The translations under genes were made by a program, and so were the position numbers. This document shows, in pieces, positions 15,550 through 26,573 of a DNA stretch of 38,770 nucleotides (the stretch's first letter is position 1; the number at the start of each line of letters is the position of its first letter). Origin of the DNA: Kiritimatiellia bacterium (GTDB lineage Bacteria > Verrucomicrobiota > Kiritimatiellia > RFP12 > UBA1067); contig JAFRSR010000283.1 in NCBI GenBank assembly GCA_017427485.1, positions 1-38,770 on the forward strand, in the 5' to 3' direction. Under the pieces are notes generated by a model. It ran no database searches. It saw nothing but the letters and a program-made list of their open reading frames with translations, and had not been told where the DNA came from.

Positions 15550-18486
15550 TCACTCTTTGACAAGCGTAGCTGGCGGGAGGGTCATTACGTCGTCGGGGCC
15601 TTGGCCGTCGTCCTCGTGGAGAAGAATCGAGAAGCCGAAGCCCGACTTGACCTCCGGCGGGGCGATCTTCAAATCCGCCAGCGAGAATGAGCAGTCGTAG
15701 CGCGTGACGGACCCTTCGCGCACGGGCGCTGAGAGTGGTTTGCGCATGACGCCTGCGGCCGTCTGGACCTCCACCTCCACGGCGTCGCCGGGTGTATGGA
15801 CATCGTCCGTCACCTCCACCCGCACGCGCAGCGTGCCGTCTGCGCACGCGAGCCACACCTTGGCGGAGAGGTCGTCCGCGCCCTTCCAGCAACGCGCCAC
15901 CTGCGCGGGGTCGGCCTTGTAGTAGTCGTTCATGTCGCGGTAATTGTCCAGCACGAAGTCCGGCGCGCGGCCGGGCGCGTCGGCGGGAATCGCCTGCACG
16001 CGGCGCACCGGCATCGGCACGGCCGCGAGCGCAGCGGCGTCCGGCTCGGCGAACGTGGCGCCCACGAAGCGGATGGCGGAGGGGTCTGTCCCCAGCGCCC
16101 ATGTGATGGTGCCATCCTTCAGCGCGCACGGCGTGCGGTTGCCCATGAGATCGCACGCCTCCACGCGCGCGGCGTCCGTTCGGAACGGAATCGACACCGA
16201 CGCGCCCAGTCCCGCGTCCCAGCCCGCCACGACGATCTCGTTCCCCTTGCGGAAGCGGTAGACGTGGCGCGTCTTCTCGTCGATCAGGCGTTTGTCGCGG
16301 TCAAAACCCTCCAGAAGAGCCGCGAGCGCGGAGAACGCGCAGTACGTGGCGCGCGGATAGTAGTCGGCCGTGATGAGGCCATAGGCCTGCTCGGGGTCGG
16401 TCACGCGCCAACCTGTTGCGCGCAGGTTGTACCAGATGTAGTCCACGGCCCCCCACGCCCAGGCGTAGAGGATCTTCTTCCACACCGCCTGCGCGGCTAC
16501 GTCCTCCATACCCCCCACGGTCGTGAGGGCCGTCTCGTTCGAGTACCACGGCTTCGTGATTCCGTAACGCTTGAAGAACGGGAACAGCCGACGCTGGAGC
16601 GTGCGCTCGTACGACTCGAAGGGACCGTGGAGATGGACGGGATGCACGTCGTACCAGCCCTGCGCCTGCTCGGCGAACGCCTCGTTGATGCCGGGGTTCG
16701 TGGGCGGACGCCCGTTCCAGCTGCCCGAGTCGGGAACCGTCCAGCCGTTCGGGATCACGCAGGCGTCGGGACAGCCCGCCTTGACGCCCTCCCAGCCCTC
16801 GCGCTGGACGCGCAGCGCCTCGGGGATCGGCAGCACCTCCGGCGGCACGAGGTCCCATTCGTTGCCCATCTCGTAGTAGTCGATCTGCGTGCCGTAGCGC
16901 GCGGCCACCGCGCGACAGTAGTCGCGGAAGAGACCGTCGCGCGGCGGGATCGACGATGCGCGCCGATGCTTCGCCACGGCCTCGTAACCCGGCTTGCGCG
17001 CCCACCGCGGCACGGTGTAGACGCTCGCGTCGATGGAGATGCCGCGCGTGCGCAGCGCGTTGAGGATGCGGTCCGAATTCTCCCACGCGAAGACGTTCTC
17101 GTTCGTCTCGGTCGACCCGAAGTGGAACCCGCCTGCGCGGACGAGCTTGCACCCGCAGGCGACGAGCGCGTCGAGCGTGAGCGCGAAGTCCTTCGGCGCG
17201 AAGCGCGCGGCGTGGTAGTTGATGCCCATCCGGAACTTCGGCTTCGGAAGGATCGGCCCCACCTCATGACGGTCCAACACGGCGAAGCGCGTCTCGAGGC
17301 ACGCCGTGGAGCCGTCCGCCGCACGCAACTCGCCGGAAACGAACCAGATGCCCTTCGACGGCAACGGCCACGGCACGTCCACGCGCGCCGCGCCGCCGCC
17401 GGGCACGGACATTTCCACGGGCACGTCAGGACCCGCGCCCTTGAAGTCGCGCAGGTGCAGCACGCCCTTCGCCGCAACCGGCACGCGCGCGGCGTTCGCG
17501 AGCAACAGCACAGGACGCTCGGCGTCGCCGCGCGAGATGTGGAGCGGGTTGCGGGTGTCCACGTCGAGGCGGAGCGCGCCCGCCTGCGTGGTGCGCGTGC
17601 ACGCCGAGAAGACGGCATTCGTGATCGGGAGCGTGCCCTTCCGTCCCTTCGGCCAGAAGAAGGCGTGTCGGAACTGGTAGCGGTGTGCGTGCGGCAGGTT
17701 CGTGACGAACGCAGCCGCGCCGTCCGCGAGCTTCGCGCGGAGGTGAAGGTATTGCTCGTTGGACTCGTCCTGGATCGTGATCTGCGCCACGCCGGCCTCG
17801 GGTTGCGGCATCTTGAGAAGGATGGCGTCCGGTCCCGGGAACGGCTTCGGACCCGGAAACGCACGCGTCGGATCGATTGCGTCGAAGGCCTCAACCGTGG
17901 CCTCCGCGCGCTCCTCCTCGGCAGCGGCGAGGCGGATGAAGGTGATGTCGCCGGCAGCTTGCGGACCCGAATACATCGGCAACACGCCGCCGATGTGCAG
18001 GGGACGGTCGATCTTGCCGTTCGCCTTCTTGCCCCAGGGCTTGCACGCGGTACCGGTTTCGGTGAAGTGGTAGTCGAGCCGCGTGACGCCGTCCGCGAGG
18101 GTGATGACCGAGACGGGCTTGAACTTGAACGTCTCGCGGTCGCGGTCATGGCAGTCGATCGCGATGTCGCGCCGGACGGGCGACGGATCCGAGCGGCGCA
18201 CGAACAGCGACACGCGGCGGTCGGTCCAGTCCACGTCGCGTCCGCCGGTCACGGACACGGCGAACCACGTCTGCTCGGGGTCCTGGCGAGTGCGGTCGAC
18301 GTGGACGGTCAGTCCGCCGGGACCGACCTCCACCTGGCGCGCGGCCTCGGCGGGATCAAGGAAGGCACCGCGCGAGAGCTTACGCGGCTTCTCATTCGCG
18401 AACTCGACCACGGGCGCCGCCACGAGCGCGGCGGAGAAGGTCGCGGCAAGGATAAGCGGCACGACACGAATCATCTGATGTGACAT
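15550..18486 (-). CDS. Secreted clan GH-A glycoside hydrolase with C-terminal CBM9-like domain
   Basis: 978 residues. Signal peptide about 1-23. Residues 30-410 are beta-rich accessory domains. A TIM barrel spans about 415-720: it opens with RMGINYH, has the acid/base Glu543 in YYEMGNEWD (the Asn-Glu pair at the end of strand 4) and the likely nucleophile Glu651 in WYSNETALT. This is the clan GH-A layout seen in GH39 and relatives; the exact family is not certain. The last 140 residues (LSAKVWLACADGTLRVRVEV) resemble CBM9-like sugar-binding domains. The ATG at 18486 is chosen because the -10 box TATACT ends seven bases upstream, so it would be the first transcribed base; no ribosome binding site is present. 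Alternative start is Met5 at 18474. Confidence 0.82.
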   Translation of the reverse strand: MSHQMIRVVPLILAATFSAALVAAPVVEFANEKPRKLSRGAFLDPAEAARQVEVGPGGLTVHVDRTRQDPEQTWFAVSVTGGRDVDWTDRRVSLFVRRSDPSPVRRDIAIDCHDRDRETFKFKPVSVITLADGVTRLDYHFTETGTACKPWGKKANGKIDRPLHIGGVLPMYSGPQAAGDITFIRLAAAEEERAEATVEAFDAIDPTRAFPGPKPFPGPDAILLKMPQPEAGVAQITIQDESNEQYLHLRAKLADGAAAFVTNLPHAHRYQFRHAFFWPKGRKGTLPITNAVFSACTRTTQAGALRLDVDTRNPLHISRGDAERPVLLLANAARVPVAAKGVLHLRDFKGAGPDVPVEMSVPGGGAARVDVPWPLPSKGIWFVSGELRAADGSTACLETRFAVLDRHEVGPILPKPKFRMGINYHAARFAPKDFALTLDALVACGCKLVRAGGFHFGSTETNENVFAWENSDRILNALRTRGISIDASVYTVPRWARKPGYEAVAKHRRASSIPPRDGLFRDYCRAVAARYGTQIDYYEMGNEWDLVPPEVLPIPEALRVQREGWEGVKAGCPDACVIPNGWTVPDSGSWNGRPPTNPGINEAFAEQAQGWYDVHPVHLHGPFESYERTLQRRLFPFFKRYGITKPWYSNETALTTVGGMEDVAAQAVWKKILYAWAWGAVDYIWYNLRATGWRVTDPEQAYGLITADYYPRATYCAFSALAALLEGFDRDKRLIDEKTRHVYRFRKGNEIVVAGWDAGLGASVSIPFRTDAARVEACDLMGNRTPCALKDGTITWALGTDPSAIRFVGATFAEPDAAALAAVPMPVRRVQAIPADAPGRAPDFVLDNYRDMNDYYKADPAQVARCWKGADDLSAKVWLACADGTLRVRVEVTDDVHTPGDAVEVEVQTAAGVMRKPLSAPVREGSVTRYDCSFSLADLKIAPPEVKSGFGFSILLHEDDGQGPDDVMTLPPATLVKE

Positions 18487-18501
18487 GCAAGAAGTATAGC
18501 A
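18486..18501 (-). promoter_or_regulatory. Extended -10 promoter of the clan-A hydrolase (leaderless)
   Basis: Minus strand TGC-TATACT at 18501-18493. Seven bases further is the A of the ATG at 18486. Confidence 0.55.
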
Positions 18502-18541
18502 CAACCCCTTGACTGGGACAACGGACATCTTACCCGCCCAG

Positions 18542-18595
18542 TAATGCGTCACTGAACAGCGGTGAGCAAAAACTCCAATGGTCAGTAACGCATTA
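18542..18595. repeat. 17-bp inverted repeat, possible operator
   Basis: Arms TAATGCGTCACTGAACA (18542-18558) and TGGTCAGTAACGCATTA (18579-18595) match as inverted repeats with two mismatches and a 20-base spacer. It lies about 55-110 bases upstream of the hydrolase promoter, after the nifJ terminator, and has no T-tract, so a regulator-binding site is more likely than a terminator. Confidence 0.5.
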
Positions 18596-18597
18596 AT

Positions 18598-18630
18598 CGA
18601 AAAAAAAGGCCCGCTCGGCGAGCGGGCCTT
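18598..18630 (-). terminator. Intrinsic terminator of nifJ
   Basis: Perfect 11-bp stem AAGGCCCGCTC (minus) with a GCC loop and GAGCGGGCCTT, followed on the minus strand by an uninterrupted T run to 18601 and TC. Points away from nifJ in its direction of transcription. Confidence 0.9.
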
Positions 18631-18631
18631 A

Positions 18632-18663
18632 CCAGACGGCGGGCGCGGGGCGACCGCCCTACC
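18632..18663. repeat. REP-like element between nifJ and its terminator
   Basis: Carries GCGGGGCGACCGCCCTACCG as at 3778-3802, directly after the nifJ stop codon. Confidence 0.65.
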
Positions 18664-18665
18664 GA

Positions 18666-22271
<3,606 letters not shown>

Positions 22272-22309
22272 ATACCTGCTTCTTTCTAGTAGGGGTTGTT
22301 GAAAAAACG

Positions 22310-22345
22310 AGCAATTATTATAGCCTCTCCCCCTCCCGAATTCAA
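22310..22345 (-). promoter_or_regulatory. nifJ promoter
   Basis: Minus strand TTGAAT (22345-22340), 17-base spacer, TATAAT (22322-22317). Predicted leader about 39 bases. The strongest consensus-type promoter in the window. Confidence 0.7.
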
Positions 22346-22367
22346 GCGCGAAATCCTAAAAATCGGG

Positions 22368-23858
22368 CTAGTCGCGCGGGGTGGACGGGGAGATGCGCGT
22401 GAAGTAGTCGCGCGTGGTGCGCACCACGACGGGCGAGAGCAGGACGAGAGCGACGAGGTTCGGGAAGGCCATCAGGCCGTTGAAGACGTCCGCGACGCCC
22501 CAAACGACGCTCACCGTGAGGTAGGGTCCGACGAACACAACGAGCACATAGAGGAGACGGTAGAGCTTCACGGCCCACTGCCGCTTCACGCCCACGAGGT
22601 ACTCGAGGCAGCGCTCGGAGTAGTAGTCCCAGCCGAGGATCGTGGTGAATGCGAAGAACGCGAGCGCGACCATCAGGAAGCAGGGCGCGATCATGTCCGC
22701 GTGCGGCAGGAACGCGAGGCCGCGGTTGAACGCCTCGATCGTGATTTTCACGCCTTCGAGCTTGAGCGAGGGGTCCCACGCGCCGGAGAGGACGATCGTG
22801 AGCCCGGTCATGGTGCAGATCACGGTCGTGTCGATGAAGGTGCCAGTCATCGACACGAGGCCCTGTCGGGTCGGTTCCTTCGTCTGCGCGGCGGCGGCGG
22901 CGATCGGTTCGGACCCGAGGCCGGCCTCGTTCGAGAAGATGCCGCGCGCGACCCCCTTCTGCAGGGCGATGAACAGCGTGCCGACGGCGCCGCCCGTGAC
23001 GGCGGCGGGGTTGAACGCCGCCTTGACGATCAGACAGACGGCGTCGGGGATCTTCCCGAAGTTGGCGACCATCACCAGCAGGCAGACGAGCGTGTAGGTG
23101 ACGGCCATGAAAGGCACCACCACCATCGAGACCTTCGCAATGCGCCTGAGCCCGCCGATCACCACGAGTCCCACGCAGATCGTGACGGCCCCCCCCGCCA
23201 CCATCACGGCAAGGGAGTAGGTGTTCCCGAACACGCAGACGCCCGTCGAGGGGTCGCTCGGGTTGAAGCCCGGGTCGCAGAAGCGCTGCACGGCGGACGT
23301 GATGCCGTTGATCTGCGTGATCGTGCCGATTCCCATGATGCCCGCCGTCGCGCCGAAGAACGCGAAGAGGATCGCAAGCCATTTCCAACCCTGGCCGAGG
23401 CCGCGCTCGATGTAGTAGAACGGGCCGCCGAGGATTCGGCCGTCGGGCAGCACCTCGCGGTACTTCACCGCGAGAAGCCCCTCCGCGTACTTCGTGGCCA
23501 TGCCGAAGAACGCCGCCACCTCCATCCAGAAAAGCGCGCCGGGTCCGCCCGTGCCGATGGCCGTCGCCACGCCCACGATGTTGCCCGTGCCGATCGTGGC
23601 CGAGAGAGCCGTGCACAGCGCGCCGAAATGGCTCACCTCGCCATGGGCGTCGGAACCCTTCTCGAAGTGGAACATGTACCTGAACGCGCGCCCGAGGCTG
23701 AGCACGTGCTTGAACCGGAGCATGGCCGAAAGCAGGATCCCCGTCGCGAAGATCGCGACGATGAGCGGCAGTCCCCACACCCATCCGCTCGCCGCGTCCA
23801 CCCACGCGGTGAGCGTGTCGAGCCAGCCAGTCTGCACGATTTCAGTTGCGTTGGTCAT
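22368..23858 (-). CDS. Alanine/glycine:cation symporter (AGCS family)
   Basis: 496-residue inner-membrane protein with about eleven hydrophobic helices that imports alanine or glycine with Na+ or H+. The family signature appears as IFSNEAGLGSEPIAAAAAQT. Length fits the usual 450-550. Start at 23858 has AGGA seven bases upstream. It is the last gene of the five-gene operon starting at 29739, 22 bases after the ExbD-like lipoprotein. Its link with rhamnosidase genes may be uptake of released amino compounds or simple co-transcription; the sequence does not decide. Confidence 0.92.
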   Translation of the reverse strand: MTNATEIVQTGWLDTLTAWVDAASGWVWGLPLIVAIFATGILLSAMLRFKHVLSLGRAFRYMFHFEKGSDAHGEVSHFGALCTALSATIGTGNIVGVATAIGTGGPGALFWMEVAAFFGMATKYAEGLLAVKYREVLPDGRILGGPFYYIERGLGQGWKWLAILFAFFGATAGIMGIGTITQINGITSAVQRFCDPGFNPSDPSTGVCVFGNTYSLAVMVAGGAVTICVGLVVIGGLRRIAKVSMVVVPFMAVTYTLVCLLVMVANFGKIPDAVCLIVKAAFNPAAVTGGAVGTLFIALQKGVARGIFSNEAGLGSEPIAAAAAQTKEPTRQGLVSMTGTFIDTTVICTMTGLTIVLSGAWDPSLKLEGVKITIEAFNRGLAFLPHADMIAPCFLMVALAFFAFTTILGWDYYSERCLEYLVGVKRQWAVKLYRLLYVLVVFVGPYLTVSVVWGVADVFNGLMAFPNLVALVLLSPVVVRTTRDYFTRISPSTPRD

Positions 23859-23880
23859 GTGTCATTCCTGCGGCGTGCGT

Positions 23881-24321
23881 TCATTTGTAGCGGATTTTGC
23901 GCTTGGAGGGCGGCAGCTTCATCTGCTCCTGCTGCTGGCGTCGGCGCTCAAGACGGCGCTCGTCGGCGGTCTTTCCGAGCTCGGTATACGACTTGCGGTC
24001 GCTCACGAGGATCGGACGCGTGAAGCCGTTCCGCGAGAGGATCGCCATCACGCGACGGGGCGCGCGCATGTCCCTGAGATCTTCGGACACGTGGATGTTG
24101 ATCGTATCCTGCTTCGTGAAGCCCGAGTCCTTCAGGAGCCCCGGCAGGTCCTCGGGGTCGACGAACTTGCCCCGGTAGGTGACGCCCCCGTCCGGCGTGA
24201 TCGCCACCTCGGGATGGCGCGCATCCGTGATGTGGTGCTCGGTCGCGCAGCCGACCAGGAGGAGGGCGAGCAGCGCACATGCGGAGACGCGCCACCCCAA
24301 TCCATAGTGAAAGTGTTTCAT
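23881..24321 (-). CDS. Lipoprotein with ExbD/TolR-like periplasmic domain
   Basis: 146 residues. Lipobox LLLVGC at about residues 21-26, so predicted to be lipid-anchored. Residues 40-110 (VAITPDGGVTYRGK, INIHVSEDL, VMAILSRNGFTRPILVSD) follow the pattern of the periplasmic domain of ExbD/TolR, but the N-terminal transmembrane helix with the proton-carrying Asp is replaced by a lipoprotein signal. The C terminus is Arg/Gln/Lys-rich. Start at 24321 has a strong AAGGAGG eight bases upstream, which rules out the longer in-frame extension. Function unknown; possibly an accessory envelope protein for uptake of products from the upstream hydrolases. Confidence 0.75.
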   Translation of the reverse strand: MKHFHYGLGWRVSACALLALLLVGCATEHHITDARHPEVAITPDGGVTYRGKFVDPEDLPGLLKDSGFTKQDTINIHVSEDLRDMRAPRRVMAILSRNGFTRPILVSDRKSYTELGKTADERRLERRRQQQEQMKLPPSKRKIRYK

Positions 24322-24338
24322 GTGCCGGGCCTCCTTGA

Positions 24339-26573
24339 TCATTGCAACTGCAGCTGCGGCGTGCGGCCGTCGGCGTCCCACTGGCGCCACTCCTTGTACT
24401 GGCTGTTGCGCACACGCACGTTGAACGGCAGCTTCGCGCCCGCCTCCGGACGCACCCCGAGCGCGGCGAACGGGATCACCGCCTCGTACACCAGGTTCTT
24501 GGGCTGCCACGGCTTACGTCCCTTCCGCAGGCCCGCGTACGCCTTCACGGCGCCCGCGCCGTTCCACGTCGTGCGCCCGCAGGCGAACGCGCGCCAGGTC
24601 TTCCCCGCCACGCACACCTCCACGCCGTCGTCCACGCCCCACTCCGAACCCTCCGACAACTTGATTGAACTGAAGTTCGCCACGAACACGCCCACGTACA
24701 GGTTCGCGTCGTCCCACGCCGCGCGCAGGTACGCGGTGGCGCCGCCGATGAGAAATCCGTCCGCCCCGTAGTCGAGGGCCTGCATCCGTCCCGGCCATTC
24801 GCCGGGCGCGAAGATGCCGTCCGGCTCCGGCGGCGTCTCCGCGCGCGATGCGGCGAACGGCCTGCGCGGCGCCTGCACGCGCGCGGTCGGACGCGCTTCG
24901 CCGATGTCGAGGCGCTCCGCGCTCCCCGGCACGGGACGGAACACGCGGTTGCCCTCCCACTTCGCGATACCCTCCGGGAACCCGTAGTTCAGCTTCCCGC
25001 CCAATACGAGCGTGTTGCGCTCGAACGTGCAGTCAACCGACCGCCCGAAGGAGATCGACATGTCGCCGTCGGTGATGAACGTGTTGTCGCGCACCTGCGT
25101 GCCGCGCGTCATGTGCTCGTGGATCGGACGCGGCACGCCGTAAGACACGTTCCGCTCGATCACGCAGTCGAGCGCGCCCTCGTCGTAGTAGAACGCGCTC
25201 GCGCCGAACCCCTTGCCGACCGGCACGATGTCGTGCACCACGTTCCCGCGCATCACGCCGCGCGTCATGTTGCCGTAAATCGCCGCGCCGTCATGCAGCA
25301 CGCGCATCACGTGGTGGATGCAGTTCTCCTCGTAGAGCATGTCCGTGCCGCCGCCGATGATGCCCGAATAGGGCGAATCGTAGATCTCGTTGCGGCGCAC
25401 CACGCCGTTCTTCCCGCCCACGCCCATCGCGCAGGACGAGGGGTACTGCAGGCCCACGTGGCAGACGCGGTTCGAGACGAGGAGCAGCCCGTCGCCGTAC
25501 GCGCTCACGCCGCGCGCGCCGATGTGGTGCACGTCGCACGCCGCGAGACGGGTTCCGATCCCGCCGATCCACACGCCCATGCCGCCCACGTTGCACACCT
25601 CGAGGCGCTCCGCCGCGCACTTCTCCGTCTCGACGAGCAGGACGGCCGGCGGCAGGTCGCCGCCGCCGAAGCCCGCGCGCCGGTCGGGCGGCGTCGCGGC
25701 CTGCACCGTGAAATCCGCCAGCGTCAGACCGCGCACGGGCCCCTTCTTCGAGCCCGCCACGCGCACAACCGTCTCCAGACGCGGCGCCACCACGAGCGCC
25801 TTCGACATGTCCTGCCCCGGCTTCGGCCAGTAGACGACCTTCCCGCGCGTGCGGTCGAGATACCACTGCCCCGGCGCCGTCATCCCCTCGCGCGTGTTGT
25901 ACACCTCGTACTGACGGCGCCCACACGCGCCCATCGGCCACGCAGCTGGCTGGGAGAGATACACGACGTGGCGCGCGAGGTCGTTCGACGCCACGGTGCT
26001 GAGCGACTCCGACCACATGTGGTAGAGGCGGATTTCGGCGTTGCGGAAGTCCATCGTGTCCGGCAGGTCCTCCGCCTTGTACGGCATCGTCACGAGTTCC
26101 GCGTGGGTGGGCGGACGCGGCCAGTGGCCCGCGACACCCGGCAGGAGCGGCAAATTCCACGTGCCGAGATTGTCGAAGCGGTTCGTCCCGCCTGGAAAAC
26201 ACGCGCGCGGCGCAAGTGCGCCGTCCACCACGAGCGCGCGGAAATTCCACGCGCCGTCCTTCACCTCCGGCAGGTCCACGCTCCAAAACTTATCGCCGTC
26301 CGGACGCCATCCCGTCAGACGGCGGCCGCCCCAAATCCGCGTGCGGCCCGCCCCCGCGCCGCGCACGGTGAGCCCCGAATCCCGCGCGTCAAGCACGAGC
26401 GGCTCCTCAAGGAACCAGTCGCCAGCCGTGAGCGTCACGGTGTTTGTGCCGCCCGCCGCGCGGGCCTTCGCGACCGCGTCGGCAACCGACGCGCCGGAAG
26501 CCACAGGAAAATCAGCCGCCGCGCACGCAAGGGCGAAGGACAGCGCCGCATAGAGGGCCGCACGCGCCCTCAC
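24339..26573 (-). CDS. Secreted right-handed parallel beta-helix protein with CBM9-like C terminus
   Basis: 744 residues from a GTG start. Signal peptide about 1-20 (ALYAALSFALACAAA). Residues 25-560 form a parallel beta-helix of the polysaccharide lyase/glycosidase type, with an early RGAGAGRTRIWGG coil and many short xGVxxNxI coils, including SGIIGGGTDM and NxxHDIVPVG. Residues about 590-744 (DANLYVGVFVAN) resemble a CBM9-like sugar-binding domain. No catalytic residues are assigned. The GTG at 26573 overlaps the upstream stop (GTGA) and has AGGAGG seven bases before it, deciding the start against a longer ATG reading. Translationally coupled to the rhamnosidase, so probably acts on the same polysaccharide. 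Confidence 0.85.
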   Translation of the reverse strand: MRARAALYAALSFALACAAADFPVASGASVADAVAKARAAGGTNTVTLTAGDWFLEEPLVLDARDSGLTVRGAGAGRTRIWGGRRLTGWRPDGDKFWSVDLPEVKDGAWNFRALVVDGALAPRACFPGGTNRFDNLGTWNLPLLPGVAGHWPRPPTHAELVTMPYKAEDLPDTMDFRNAEIRLYHMWSESLSTVASNDLARHVVYLSQPAAWPMGACGRRQYEVYNTREGMTAPGQWYLDRTRGKVVYWPKPGQDMSKALVVAPRLETVVRVAGSKKGPVRGLTLADFTVQAATPPDRRAGFGGGDLPPAVLLVETEKCAAERLEVCNVGGMGVWIGGIGTRLAACDVHHIGARGVSAYGDGLLLVSNRVCHVGLQYPSSCAMGVGGKNGVVRRNEIYDSPYSGIIGGGTDMLYEENCIHHVMRVLHDGAAIYGNMTRGVMRGNVVHDIVPVGKGFGASAFYYDEGALDCVIERNVSYGVPRPIHEHMTRGTQVRDNTFITDGDMSISFGRSVDCTFERNTLVLGGKLNYGFPEGIAKWEGNRVFRPVPGSAERLDIGEARPTARVQAPRRPFAASRAETPPEPDGIFAPGEWPGRMQALDYGADGFLIGGATAYLRAAWDDANLYVGVFVANFSSIKLSEGSEWGVDDGVEVCVAGKTWRAFACGRTTWNGAGAVKAYAGLRKGRKPWQPKNLVYEAVIPFAALGVRPEAGAKLPFNVRVRNSQYKEWRQWDADGRTPQLQLQ

